Source: Flavobacterium taihuense (lineage in GTDB: Bacteria; Bacteroidota; Bacteroidia; Flavobacteriales; Flavobacteriaceae). From it: DNA of 64,000 bases. A model generated the notes under the pieces. The model saw nothing but the letters and a program-made list of their open reading frames with translations. It had not been told where the DNA came from and did no database searches. The DNA is taken from NCBI RefSeq assembly GCF_019351435.1, contig NZ_JAHWYN010000016.1, positions 46,326-110,325 on the forward strand. Reading direction: 5' to 3'. Position numbers and translations under genes: made by a program. Of this stretch, positions 45,020-53,879 are shown piece by piece; the first letter of the stretch is position 1; every line of letters starts with the position of its first letter.

Positions 45020-48001
45020 ATGAAAACAATTTATAGAAAGTTGTTATTTTTATTACTCCTACTTCCGTTTTGTGCAATAGCCCAGAACAAAGTTACAGGA
45101 ACGGTTGTTGATAATGTATCAGGACTACCGATTCCAGGAGTAAATGTAAAAATAGATGGAAGTGCCACAGGGGCTTCAACAGGTTTTGACGGGCAATTTG
45201 AATTGACCAATGTAAAACCAACAGATGTGCTAAACATATCCTATATGGGTTACTCAACTAAGAAAGTTGTAGTTGGATCTCAAACCTCGTTAGCAATTAA
45301 ACTTCAAGAAGATTCAAATCAATTAAAAGAAGTTGTAGTTCAAGTAGGATATGGCTCTGTCAAGAAAAAAGATGCTACTGGTGCAGTATCAAAAGTTTCC
45401 GCAGATAAATTAATGCAAGGAGCATTAATTGATCCTATTCAAGGACTACAAGGTAAAGCCGCAGGGGTAAACATTACTAAACAAGGTGGTGACCCTAACC
45501 AAGGCTTCAATGTTAAAATTAGAGGGGCCGCAGGGTTTGCTGCAGGAGGGAACCCATTGTATGTTGTTGACGGAATTAGAGGTGTTGACCCAACTACAAT
45601 AGCCCCAGAAGACATCGTATCTTACGACATCCTTAAAGATGCTGCATCTACAGCTATATATGGTGCGGATGGAGCGAATGGTGTTGTATTTATTACCACT
45701 AAAAAAGGAAAAGAAGGTAAAACTTCAATTGAATTCAACTCTTACCTTGCAATTGACAATGTAGCTAATAAACTAGACTTGTTAGGTGCTCAAGAGTATA
45801 GAGACTATACAACTTCACACGGTATTGCAAGTACTGATTTAGGTGGAAATACGGACTGGCAAGATGAAATTTTGCAAACTGGAATAACAAAAAATTATAA
45901 TTTTGCAATTAGTGGTGGAACTGAAAACCACACCTATAGAGCATCTGTATCTAATACTGGATTTGAGGGGGTACTAAAAAATTCAGCAAAAGATAGAACT
46001 ACTGCTAAAATTAATGTTACCCAAAAAGGTTTCAACGACAAATTGATTGTGGACATGGGTGTGTCTTTTACTCTTGAAAAAAACAATTATCTTAATTACG
46101 GTTCTGACGGAAAAGACCAAGTGCTATTTCAAGCCTACCAAAGACGTCCTACGGATCCTGTATATAATGCTAATGGAAGTTTACTGGAAGTAGGTGGTGT
46201 TAATAGCTATTATAATCCTTTACATCCTTTGAACAATATCCAAAATGACAGAGATGCAAAATTCATTAACAGTAATTTAGGTTTTGATTTAGAACTTGCT
46301 AAAGGACTGAATGCTAGAGTTGGTTTAAGTTACATTAGAGAAGATTGGGAAAAAACGTACTTCGAGCCTTCATATAAATATGATTTTGGTGGTGTACCAA
46401 CTCAAATTTATGCTGGTTATGGAAATAGAGAATACAACAACAAAGAGCAGTCTATGATTGAATCAACTCTTACTTACAAAAAGACATTCTCTGATGTTCA
46501 TAACGTAACTTTGTTAGGTGGTTATTCATATAGAAATACTGGCTATGACGGATTTAAAGCACAAGGAAATAATCCAATTTCTAATATACTTGGATCAGAC
46601 AACTTACTAAACTTCGAAAATCTTCAATTAGGAGATAACACTTCATTCAAATCTTCTCGTAAAGATATCGGATATTTTGCGAGAGCAATGTATGACTATG
46701 ACTCTAAATATTATGTAGCAGGTATTATTCGTTATGATGGTTCTTCAGTTTTCGGAGACAATAATCAATGGGGAGCATTCCCTTCGGTTCAAGTTGCTTG
46801 GAATATTGCCAAAGAAGGTTTTGTTACCAATAATGTAAGTGCGATCAACAACTTAAAATTTAGAGCAAGTTGGGGTGTATCAGGTAACAGTAACATTCCT
46901 GTTGATGCAAAAGATTTAAAAGTGTCTCCGGTTGCTACAGTTGATGCCTCAGGAAATCCTATCACTAACTTTAAATACGTTAATAATGGAAACCCAAATT
47001 TACAATGGGATGAGAATACAGAAATAAACGTTGGTTTAGATTTTGGATTGTTCAACGACAGAATTTCTGGTTCCGTTGAGTACTACAAAAAAACAGTTGA
47101 CAATATGTTAATTGCAAACACAAACGTACCTATTGAAACTAATTTCTCAAATACTACCTTTATTAATGGTGGTAAAATGGAAAATAAAGGAATTGAAGCC
47201 ACTTTGAATGCCAAAGTGATAAATGGTAATGATTTTACTTGGACTACTACTCTTGTTTACACACAAAATAAACAAAATGTATTAGCGTTAGGGAATGACC
47301 AATACAACTATAGCTACTTAGATGTAAATTATATTACTGGTCCTGGTTTGATTGGAGTTTCAACTCAAAGAATGCAGGCAGGTTATGAATTAGGTACTTT
47401 TTATGGCTATGAGTATGCAGGTTTCTCTAGTGGAAAATGGCTTATCAAAGACAATAATGGACAAACTAAATACCTAAGTGATGCTACAACAGATGACAAA
47501 AAAGTTATAGGTCATGCCTTACCTGATTTTGAAATGGGTTGGAGTAATTACTTTAAATACAAAAATTGGGATATGTCTATGTCATTTAGAGCCGTTGTTG
47601 GTAATGATATTTACAATGGAACCAATCAAGTTTTCGGAAACCCATTACAAATTGGAACAAGAAACGTAAACCACGATGCCCTAATTCTTAATGATGCTGG
47701 TGTTACTGAAGCTCCATCTCAATCATTATCTTATTTCATCGAAGATGGTAGTTTTATAAAACTAGACAACATCAATATTGGTTATAATTTCCCTAGTCCA
47801 ATTTTCTTGAAAAATGTTTCTAAAATTAGACTTTACACTTCGGTTAATAACATCTTTACTCTAACTAATTATGGTGGTATAGATCCAGAGGTTAATTTTT
47901 CAGGAGGAAAAGACAATAAAGAAATTTATTTTGGTACAGATCAATTCAACATCTATCCAAAAACAAGAACTTTTACAGTTGGTTTAAACGTTATATTTTA
48001 A
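45020..48001 (+). CDS. susC: SusC-like TonB-dependent outer membrane transporter
   Basis: Outer membrane channel that imports malto-oligosaccharides with its SusD lid. The 993-residue protein has a signal peptide (KLLFLLLLLPFCAIAQ, cut near residue 22) and a CarboxypepD_reg domain (VTGTVVDNVSGLPIPGVNVK to about residue 97) with the FDGQFEL motif. A TonB box-like/plug start, KEVVVQVGYGSVKKKDATGA (about 104-123), precedes the plug with GLQGKAAGVNITKQGGDPNQ and VVDGIRGVDPTTIAPEDI. A 22-strand barrel ends in TRTFTVGLNVIF. It is directly followed by susD (10 bases). Starch specificity rests on context: LacI-type gene, SusE and amylases. Confidence 0.95.
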   Translation: MKTIYRKLLFLLLLLPFCAIAQNKVTGTVVDNVSGLPIPGVNVKIDGSATGASTGFDGQFELTNVKPTDVLNISYMGYSTKKVVVGSQTSLAIKLQEDSNQLKEVVVQVGYGSVKKKDATGAVSKVSADKLMQGALIDPIQGLQGKAAGVNITKQGGDPNQGFNVKIRGAAGFAAGGNPLYVVDGIRGVDPTTIAPEDIVSYDILKDAASTAIYGADGANGVVFITTKKGKEGKTSIEFNSYLAIDNVANKLDLLGAQEYRDYTTSHGIASTDLGGNTDWQDEILQTGITKNYNFAISGGTENHTYRASVSNTGFEGVLKNSAKDRTTAKINVTQKGFNDKLIVDMGVSFTLEKNNYLNYGSDGKDQVLFQAYQRRPTDPVYNANGSLLEVGGVNSYYNPLHPLNNIQNDRDAKFINSNLGFDLELAKGLNARVGLSYIREDWEKTYFEPSYKYDFGGVPTQIYAGYGNREYNNKEQSMIESTLTYKKTFSDVHNVTLLGGYSYRNTGYDGFKAQGNNPISNILGSDNLLNFENLQLGDNTSFKSSRKDIGYFARAMYDYDSKYYVAGIIRYDGSSVFGDNNQWGAFPSVQVAWNIAKEGFVTNNVSAINNLKFRASWGVSGNSNIPVDAKDLKVSPVATVDASGNPITNFKYVNNGNPNLQWDENTEINVGLDFGLFNDRISGSVEYYKKTVDNMLIANTNVPIETNFSNTTFINGGKMENKGIEATLNAKVINGNDFTWTTTLVYTQNKQNVLALGNDQYNYSYLDVNYITGPGLIGVSTQRMQAGYELGTFYGYEYAGFSSGKWLIKDNNGQTKYLSDATTDDKKVIGHALPDFEMGWSNYFKYKNWDMSMSFRAVVGNDIYNGTNQVFGNPLQIGTRNVNHDALILNDAGVTEAPSQSLSYFIEDGSFIKLDNINIGYNFPSPIFLKNVSKIRLYTSVNNIFTLTNYGGIDPEVNFSGGKDNKEIYFGTDQFNIYPKTRTFTVGLNVIF

Positions 48002-48011
48002 TATTATCATT

Positions 48012-49526
48012 ATGAAATTAAAAAGTAAAATAAGTATAGTTGGCTTAAGCTTACTCTCTTTTGCTTGTTCCAATTTGGACACAAACAATAGCGATTATCT
48101 TTTAGGAAGCCAATATCCAGAAAATGCAGAACAAGCCATTAGAGTATCTACCCCAGTTTTTGCAGGTACACAAAGCATGCTTGACAATGGCGGTTGGTGG
48201 TTTACACAAGAAATAACATCAGACGAAGCAGTTGCTCCAACAAGAGGAGCTGACTGGGATGACGGTGGTAAATGGAGACAATTAAGCAAACATGAATGGA
48301 CTCCAACAACTGAAGCTGTAAGGAATTTATGGAATTTTGTATATGGAAACATACCAGCCGCAAACAGAGCTATTGAGTTATTGGAAGCGGGTGCGGCAAC
48401 AAGTGATGCCGTAAAAGTTGTATTGGCGCAAACCAAAGTATCTAGAGCCTATTATTTTTACATTGCTATGGACAATTTTGGGGCAATTCCAATGCCTTTG
48501 ACCTTTACAGGTGCAAATGAGTTTCCCGCCAGAACACCAAGAGCTGAAGTTTTTGCACAATTGGTTAAGGACATTAATGAAAGCATTCCTTTCTTACCAG
48601 TCCCAAAGCCAGGAATTAATAGTAGTTCTATCAATAAAGGTACTGCGTATGCTTTATTGGCTAAATTATATTTGAATGCTCAAGTATATACCGGAACGGC
48701 TAAATGGGCTGAGGCTGCGCAAGCATGTGACCAAGTTATGGCACTTGGCTACCAACTAGAAGCTAATCCTTTAGATTCTTTTAAAACTAAAAATGAAGCT
48801 TCAAAAGAAAACATCTATACAATAGCTTATGATCAAGATGCATTCAAAGGTTTTAATCTTCATATGAGAACCTTGCATTATTTATCGCAACTTACTTTTG
48901 GGATGAGTACATCTCCGTGGAATGGTTTTGCTACATTGGAAGCACACTATAACACATTTGCAAGTAACGATTTAAGAAAGAAAATGCTTTTATCAGGTCA
49001 ACAATATGACATTAATGGTGGAATTATTACTGACCCGGCTGCAAATGATTCACCATTAATTTTCACTCCTTACATTCCTGAACTTCAAATGTCAAATACT
49101 GTTTACAGTAAAGAAGTGGTTAAAATGTCTGGGGTAAGAGTTGCCAAATGGGAGATTGCTGTAGGTGCTAAAGAAAACCTAAGCAATGACTTTGCAATCT
49201 TCAGATATGCTGATTTCTTATTGATGAAAGCTGAAGCACAAGTTAGAATAAGTGGTGCTGGTGCCGGTGATGCTTTAGTAAATCAAATTAGAACTAGAGC
49301 AGGACTTAGTGCTTCAAGTGGATTTACACTTAATGATATTTTAGCAGAAAGAGGAAGAGAAATGATGTGGGAAGGGCACAGACGTCAAGATTTAATTCGT
49401 TTTGGAAAATTCCAAAACATTTGGTGGGAGAAAAACAACACTGATCCAAACCGCAATCTTTTCCCAGTACCGGAATCTGCATTACTAGCAAACAGTAACT
49501 TACTACCTCAAAACCAAGGTTATTAA
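48012..49526 (+). CDS. susD: SusD-like starch-binding outer membrane lipoprotein
   Basis: Surface lipoprotein that forms the lid on SusC. The 504-residue RagB/SusD-family protein has a lipobox with C19 (GLSLLSFACS), then tetratricopeptide-like helices, for example VRNLWNFVYGNIPAANRAIE (about 98-117) and VVLAQTKVSRAYYFYIAMDNFG (about 137-158) with the family YF.A.D.FG pattern. It ends with the common AERGREMMWEGHRRQDLIRFG (split around 445-465) and FPVPESALLANSNLLPQNQGY. It lies between susC and susE, consistent with one transcript. Confidence 0.95.
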   Translation: MKLKSKISIVGLSLLSFACSNLDTNNSDYLLGSQYPENAEQAIRVSTPVFAGTQSMLDNGGWWFTQEITSDEAVAPTRGADWDDGGKWRQLSKHEWTPTTEAVRNLWNFVYGNIPAANRAIELLEAGAATSDAVKVVLAQTKVSRAYYFYIAMDNFGAIPMPLTFTGANEFPARTPRAEVFAQLVKDINESIPFLPVPKPGINSSSINKGTAYALLAKLYLNAQVYTGTAKWAEAAQACDQVMALGYQLEANPLDSFKTKNEASKENIYTIAYDQDAFKGFNLHMRTLHYLSQLTFGMSTSPWNGFATLEAHYNTFASNDLRKKMLLSGQQYDINGGIITDPAANDSPLIFTPYIPELQMSNTVYSKEVVKMSGVRVAKWEIAVGAKENLSNDFAIFRYADFLLMKAEAQVRISGAGAGDALVNQIRTRAGLSASSGFTLNDILAERGREMMWEGHRRQDLIRFGKFQNIWWEKNNTDPNRNLFPVPESALLANSNLLPQNQGY

Positions 49527-49549
49527 TTAAATTAAAAACATAAATTAAG

Positions 49550-50722
49550 ATGAAAAAATTAACTTTTTTATTAGTTGGATTATTAGGATTAACAATGGCT
49601 TCATGCTCAGATGAAGATCCAAGTATCAATATATATGGGACAGAAAAAATCACTACTCCCGCTGTTTTAGAAGCTCTTCCTGCACCTGCAGAATATGCAG
49701 TTGTTGAAAATACAAATGAAGCTGACAAAGCTGGAACTTTTACATGGACTGCTGCAACTCTAGAATATGACGGAGCTGTTGCGTATTATGTACAAATCGC
49801 CCCAAAAGGAAGTGATTTCTCTCAAGCAGTTGACGTTTTTACTGAAAGCGTTTCTACTACTTCTAAAGATTTTACTTTTGGAGATTTAAATGATGCCGTG
49901 AACAGATTAAATGCTTTATTGGTAGCTAACGCAAAAACTCCTATTGAATTTGGTTCATTATCAGATATCGATGTAAGAATAAAAGCGATTGCTGCAGTTT
50001 CTCAAGCCGTAAGTTTTTCAGCTGTACAAAGCATAAAAGTAAATGCTTACGAAAAAATAATTGTTGTAACACCGCATTTGTACTTAGTAGGTGCCCCACA
50101 AGCTCATCATGGAGGAAATGCGTGGGATCCATCAAAAGGAATAGAATTGAAATATATCGGAGACGGTACAACTAAAGTTTTTGAGTGTTATGTACAAGTT
50201 ATGACAGGAGAAGGATTCAAATTTACTGGAGACGGAAAAACATGGGACAATGGGAACTATGGAACTGATGGAGCTGTTGCAGCTGTAAGTGGAGGACAAG
50301 AATTCACTTTAATCAATTCAGGAGCTAGTGCTGACCTTAAAGTTGCTGATGTCGATGGTAATGGATTATATTATGTAAAAGTGGATATGGATGCGATGAC
50401 ATGTAAAGTAATAAAAATGCAATGGGGAGTTATTGGTGCTGCAACCGCTGGTGGTTGGGGTGCTGAAACAGCTATGGTATACAGCTTTTCGGCTAACGAA
50501 TGGTCATACACAGGAACAGATATTACTGCTGGGGAAATGAAATTCAGATCATCTAATACAGGTCTTTACATTAATGGAACTGGTAAAGAATGGACCTATA
50601 ATGTAGGCCAAGCCCTATTTGTTGGTGATGGCGGAACTGGAGCAAACTTTAATGTTACTGCAGGAGCTCAACCAAAATTAAAAGTTGGTTTTGATGGAAC
50701 ATGTGTAGTTTCTGGATTATAA
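49550..50722 (+). CDS. susE: SusE/SusF-like starch-binding lipoprotein
   Basis: A 390-residue outer membrane lipoprotein with lipobox C19 (LLGLTMASCSDEDP). The acidic residues right after the cysteine resemble the export signal of surface-exposed Bacteroidota lipoproteins. An N-terminal SusE immunoglobulin-like domain spans about 20-170 (FTWTAATLEYDGAVAYYVQI). Two CBM-like modules follow: HLYLVGAPQAHHGGNAWDPS with GEGFKFTGDGKTWDNGNYG, and WGVIGAATAGGWGAETAMVY with GEMKFRSSNTGLYING. The paired Trp-containing modules are typical starch-binding sites of SusE/SusF. Two terminators follow it, ending the susCDE transcript. Confidence 0.9.
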   Translation: MKKLTFLLVGLLGLTMASCSDEDPSINIYGTEKITTPAVLEALPAPAEYAVVENTNEADKAGTFTWTAATLEYDGAVAYYVQIAPKGSDFSQAVDVFTESVSTTSKDFTFGDLNDAVNRLNALLVANAKTPIEFGSLSDIDVRIKAIAAVSQAVSFSAVQSIKVNAYEKIIVVTPHLYLVGAPQAHHGGNAWDPSKGIELKYIGDGTTKVFECYVQVMTGEGFKFTGDGKTWDNGNYGTDGAVAAVSGGQEFTLINSGASADLKVADVDGNGLYYVKVDMDAMTCKVIKMQWGVIGAATAGGWGAETAMVYSFSANEWSYTGTDITAGEMKFRSSNTGLYINGTGKEWTYNVGQALFVGDGGTGANFNVTAGAQPKLKVGFDGTCVVSGL

Positions 50723-50740
50723 GAAAAATAAATAAATTCT

Positions 50741-50774
50741 AAAAAGGGCTGTCTTAACTGACAGCCCTTTTTTT
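50741..50774 (+). terminator. Terminator after susE (first of two)
   Basis: AAAAGGGCTGTC and GACAGCCCTTTT form a strong stem with a short TTAACT loop and a run of seven T. Confidence 0.92.
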
Positions 50775-50780
50775 ATACAC

Positions 50781-50831
50781 AAAGAGCAACAATACGAGTT
50801 CCTTAAACGGGATCGTATTGTTGCTCTTTTT
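50781..50831 (+). terminator. Second tandem terminator after susE
   Basis: AAAGAGCAACAATACGA and its perfect complement TCGTATTGTTGCTCTTT enclose a 15-base loop and run into T's. Tandem strong terminators separate the sus transcript from the peptide island that follows. Confidence 0.85.
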
Positions 50832-50905
50832 CCTTGAATGCTAATTAGATAGCGATTAATTTAATGCAAAAATGCAAATAGTATTTGTAGCTTTTTTTTA
50901 TCAAC

Positions 50906-50921
50906 ACTACATCGTTGTAGT
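50906..50921. promoter_or_regulatory. Palindromic operator-like site before the first peptide gene
   Basis: ACTACATCGTTGTAGT, with perfect six-base arms around TCGT. It is similar to the palindrome at 43557 and preceded by CAAC as at 44888. It lies between the sus terminators and the first leader RNA, and may tie the peptide island to the maltose regulator or be left over from the original amylase promoter region. Confidence 0.45.
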
Positions 50922-51016
50922 TTTTATTAATAATTAACTTATGTTATATTATAAGATATATTTTTAATAGCTGATAGATTCACAGCAAATGAAAAAAGAA
51001 TTTAATCTTCTGAATT

Positions 51017-51173
51017 ATTTGTAGTTGCAAATACGAATAAAAAGAATCTTAGATAAGGTTGCGCAACCTAAGACCGAACCCGAGATTAATGTCTTTAAAA
51101 TATGATTTTAAAAATTAAAAAGCGGAAGCCGAAAAGCTAATGAGTAGGCAGAGAAAATTTTAAATTTATTACA
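51017..51173 (+). ncRNA. Conserved leader element A (candidate structured 5' UTR)
   Basis: This 157-base stretch before peptide gene A is repeated before peptide gene B (53714-53879). Shared blocks, in order, are: ATTTGTAGTTGCAAATAC, an inverted repeat; AGGTTGCGCAACCT (51056-51069), able to fold as a GCGC-loop hairpin; AAGAC at 51070-51074 pairing with GTCTT at 51091-51095; and a block of about 38 bases at 51120-51157 starting AAGCGGAAGCCGAAAAGC that contains GCC (51128-51130) and GGC (51147-51149) as a possible stem. Compared with copy B, A-to-G and C-to-T changes in the stems keep pairing through G-U. I do not recognise a known riboswitch class. Confidence 0.55.
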
Positions 51174-51404
51174 ATGAAAAAAGATTTATTAAGTAAAGTA
51201 AAAGGAGCAATTCTTTCTAAAGAAGAAGCTAAAACAATTTCTGGTGGTTATAACGGGTCATTTATTGACGGCAGTCCATGCTCTTTCATTGTTTGTGGTA
51301 GTTACAGCAATCAAGGTGCGAAAGTTGCGACTCCAGCAGGTTGCACACCAAGAAACTTATACTATTACAAACCGAATCCTTCATTATATTGTGTTGGTGT
51401 TTAA
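51174..51404 (+). CDS. Double-glycine leader peptide precursor A (Cys-rich, bacteriocin-like)
   Basis: A 76-residue precursor. The leader (residues 1-25, MKKDLLSKVKGAILSKEEAK and TISGG) has the bacteriocin-type pattern L-S-x-E-E-x-x-x-I-x-G-G that is cleaved by C39 peptidase-containing ABC exporters, one of which is encoded downstream. The predicted mature peptide (26-76, 51 residues) begins YNGSFIDGSPCSF, holds four cysteines (C36, C41, C57, C73), many Ser/Thr/Asn/Tyr residues and few charges. The leader is nearly identical to that of peptide B, while the core is unrelated apart from being Cys-rich. A perfect hairpin follows the stop. Function unknown; antimicrobial or signalling roles are possible. 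Confidence 0.85.
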   Translation: MKKDLLSKVKGAILSKEEAKTISGGYNGSFIDGSPCSFIVCGSYSNQGAKVATPAGCTPRNLYYYKPNPSLYCVGV

Positions 51405-51416
51405 TCTCATTTAAAA

Positions 51417-51452
51417 AAGATTTAAGAGATTTTAACAAATCTCTTAAATCTT
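51417..51452 (+). terminator. Strong hairpin between peptide A and its glycosyltransferase
   Basis: A perfect 16-base-pair stem, AAGATTTAAGAGATTT with AAATCTCTTAAATCTT, around a TAAC loop. There is no T-run directly after it, so it is more likely an mRNA stabiliser or partial terminator that favours the precursor over the enzyme than a full stop. Confidence 0.6.
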
Positions 51453-51469
51453 AATTTAAAAAAATAATT

Positions 51470-52735
51470 ATGATAATACAAAGTTTTTGGTCCAAACCAT
51501 TTTTAAGTAATTCTATAGATCCAAACAGCAGATTTAAAGGAGGATGGCTAAATGAAAAATATTTTTATTTTAGCATGGCATTAAGTTGCTTAAAGTTCAA
51601 AGAATTATACGGTGAGGTCAATCTTTATACAGATTCTAAAGGAGAATTTATTATAAATAAGACATTAGGAATCCCTTATTCAAATTTTATAAATTGTTTT
51701 GATAACTTAGAAACAACAAATGAAAAACTATGGGCTTTTCCTAAACTTTATACCTATAGTGCTCAAAAAAAACCTTTTATTCATGCGGATACAGATGTAT
51801 ATATTTGGGAAAAATTCCCTGAAGAGTTAATCAACTCCCCTTTATTTTGTCAAAATATAGAAGAAAATTTTCCAATATACTCAGAAGCATTAGAAGAAAT
51901 CTTAACATTATTTGATTGGATACCCTCAGAATTAATTAATTCTTTATACAAACATAAAAAAGTATTAGCTTTTAATGCAGGGATTATTGGGGGTACTGAT
52001 CTAGATTTTTTTAAAAAACTCTATTCACGGTCCGAAAAATTCATAAATAAAAATCAACATTTTTTTGATAAAATTGATGTTGGAATATTCAATATGATCT
52101 ATGAGCAACAACTTGGATACGCTATTGCTGATAAAAAAGACATTAAACCTAAATCATTATTTAACAATATTGACTCCAATTTTACTCCATTGGTAAATTT
52201 TCCTTTAGCATCATTTTACACCAAATATATTCATGCAATTGGATTTGCGAAAAAATCGATTTATGCTTGCGAGCAAATAGAAGCTCTATTAATGTATGAG
52301 TTTCCACAAGAATATGAAAAAGTAAAATTTAATGGAACCACAAATTTCTTATGGAAAGATTATTACGAAATTTCAGAATTAAGAAAAAGATTTTTATTTT
52401 CAATTTTTAAATATGTAAGAGAAAACACGATAGATGTTGTTTGTAATACAAAATTTCAATTGAATCCTACAGTTAAAATTTTCGAAGATAATAATTTTAG
52501 TAAAATAGAATATGTTTCCCCACAAACATTGCAAAAAGAACAACTAAACCTTGAAGATTGGGAAAATATTTTATTGTATTTCCAAGAATCCATTTCCATT
52601 AATGAATTATGTTTAGAATTACTATTGGACAATGACATTGCTGTAAAATATACAAAAGAATCATTAACAGAGAAATTGCTGTCATTTGTTTTTGATAAAT
52701 GCCTTTTACATGAAATTCTGTTACCTCATTTTTGA
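51470..52735 (+). CDS. Glycosyltransferase-like protein paired with peptide A
   Basis: A 421-residue cytoplasmic protein. The N-terminal half looks like a GT-A type glycosyltransferase of the DUF6734-like group: MIIQSFWSKPF opening, NLYTDSKGE strand, and a DxD motif D107-T-D109 in KPFIHADTDVYIW, followed by AFNAGIIGGTDLDFFKK (about 164-180) and an IHAIGFAKKSIYACEQIEAL helix. The C-terminal part, with LEDWENILLYFQESISINEL (about 361-380), is shared with the paralogue at 54102. The two enzymes are similar over their full length, and each lies directly behind a precursor gene, so peptide modification is likely. The donor sugar and target residue are unknown. Confidence 0.75.
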   Translation: MIIQSFWSKPFLSNSIDPNSRFKGGWLNEKYFYFSMALSCLKFKELYGEVNLYTDSKGEFIINKTLGIPYSNFINCFDNLETTNEKLWAFPKLYTYSAQKKPFIHADTDVYIWEKFPEELINSPLFCQNIEENFPIYSEALEEILTLFDWIPSELINSLYKHKKVLAFNAGIIGGTDLDFFKKLYSRSEKFINKNQHFFDKIDVGIFNMIYEQQLGYAIADKKDIKPKSLFNNIDSNFTPLVNFPLASFYTKYIHAIGFAKKSIYACEQIEALLMYEFPQEYEKVKFNGTTNFLWKDYYEISELRKRFLFSIFKYVRENTIDVVCNTKFQLNPTVKIFEDNNFSKIEYVSPQTLQKEQLNLEDWENILLYFQESISINELCLELLLDNDIAVKYTKESLTEKLLSFVFDKCLLHEILLPHF

Positions 52736-52757
52736 AATCAAATAATTTAATAAAAAT

Positions 52758-53624
52758 ATGGTTGTAAAAATTGGATATTTAGTTTCTTACGATTACGAAT
52801 ATTTGAAATATTCATTACCATTAATCTATGAAAATAAAAAAGTACAAGAAATCATTTTAGTTATTGATAAGGATAGATTGACGTGGTCTGGAAATAGATT
52901 TGAAATTCCGCACGCTTTTTTTGAATGGATCAAATCATTTGACACGGAATCTAAAATAAAAATCAAAGAAGATACCTTTTATAATGAACTAAATCCGCCA
53001 ATGATAAATGAAAATAAAGAACGTAATTTTCTATATAATAAAATGGGGCGATGTGATTGGTATATTCAGTTAGATTGTGATGAATATTTCCTTGACTTTA
53101 GCTCATTTATGAATGAATTAGAAGAAATATATTTAGATAAAAACAAGTATCATAACACACTTTCTGTATGCGTTAAATTTGCAAATTTATTTAAAAAAAT
53201 AGAAAAAGGATTTTTGATCATTTCCCCTATAATAGAGAACTGTTGGGTAGCTACAACAAATCCTATTTGTTATTATGGAAGAGTCAATGAATCAAATGAA
53301 ATAATCGAATCAGACACAATTCTTGTTCATCAATCCTGGGCTAGAAATGAAAGTGAAATTCTTCAAAAGATAACAAATTGGGGGCACAAAAATGATTTTG
53401 ACTCCAACAGCTATTTTAATTTATGGAAATCACTTGATAGAAATAATTATAGATACATCCACAATTTTCATCCCTTACAAGATAATGATGGAGTATGGAA
53501 CGAATTAAAATTATTGCATTTTGAAAATATTGAAACATTACTAGACTATAGCGAGAATAAGTTAAGAAGGATCTTCAATAAAAGCAGATTAAAAAGTACA
53601 AAAAATAATTATTCAAAGCTTTAG
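52758..53624 (+). CDS. Glycosyltransferase family 2-like protein
   Basis: A 288-residue protein with a GT2/GT-A pattern: an N-terminal VKIGYLVSYDYEYLKYSLPL strand-helix, the strand EIILVIDKDR, an RNFLYNKMGRCDWYIQLDCDEYF segment (split across about 89-111) with the DxD motif D106-C-D108, and ILVHQSWARNESEIL near 195-210, a position where GT2 enzymes often have a catalytic acid and H/W residues. The WYIQLDCDEYF form resembles galactosyltransferase-like proteins that act on surface glycans. It is 22 bases after the first paired enzyme and has no counterpart in the second module, so it may extend the sugar on peptide A. No transmembrane segment is seen. Confidence 0.7.
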   Translation: MVVKIGYLVSYDYEYLKYSLPLIYENKKVQEIILVIDKDRLTWSGNRFEIPHAFFEWIKSFDTESKIKIKEDTFYNELNPPMINENKERNFLYNKMGRCDWYIQLDCDEYFLDFSSFMNELEEIYLDKNKYHNTLSVCVKFANLFKKIEKGFLIISPIIENCWVATTNPICYYGRVNESNEIIESDTILVHQSWARNESEILQKITNWGHKNDFDSNSYFNLWKSLDRNNYRYIHNFHPLQDNDGVWNELKLLHFENIETLLDYSENKLRRIFNKSRLKSTKNNYSKL

Positions 53625-53713
53625 ATATAAGTCTTTTACATGAGATTTTAATACTCTATTTTAAAAGTAAATAATAGTATTAAGAAAAATAAAATGCTTT
53701 TAAATTCTAAATA

Positions 53714-53879
53714 ATTTGTAGTTGCAAATACAGATAAAAGGAATTCTAGATCTATATAGGGTTGCGCAACCTGAGACCGAAACCTAAATTAATGTCTTAA
53801 AAAACTATGATTTGAAAACCCAATAAGCGGAAGCCGAAAAGCTAATGAGTAGGTAGAGAAAAAATTTAAATTTATTAAG
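53714..53879 (+). ncRNA. Conserved leader element B (candidate structured 5' UTR)
   Basis: Second copy of leader element A. Blocks retained are ATTTGTAGTTGCAAATAC at its start, GGTTGCGCAACC (53760-53771), GAGAC at 53773-53777 pairing with GTCTT at 53794-53798, and the block beginning AAGCGGAAGCCGAAAAGC (53825 onward) that is almost base-identical to copy A. Sequence between these blocks has diverged, which is the pattern expected when an RNA structure or a binding site, not a coding frame, is under selection. It lies in an otherwise AT-rich gap between the GT2-like gene and peptide gene B and probably includes a promoter for the second module. Confidence 0.55.

Noticed and set aside
51128..51150. 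Hammerhead-ribozyme-like pieces (CGAAA and CTAATGAG) in the 3' block of leader element A and B
   Set aside because: The CUGAUGA box has an A for G change and only two bases separate the two pieces, so stems I and III cannot form. The order does not fit any circular permutation of the hammerhead.
53714..53879. Leader repeats as a CRISPR array or transposon end
   Set aside because: Only two copies 2.7 kb apart, no spacer structure, no cas genes, no transposase, and both copies are in the same place relative to a peptide gene.
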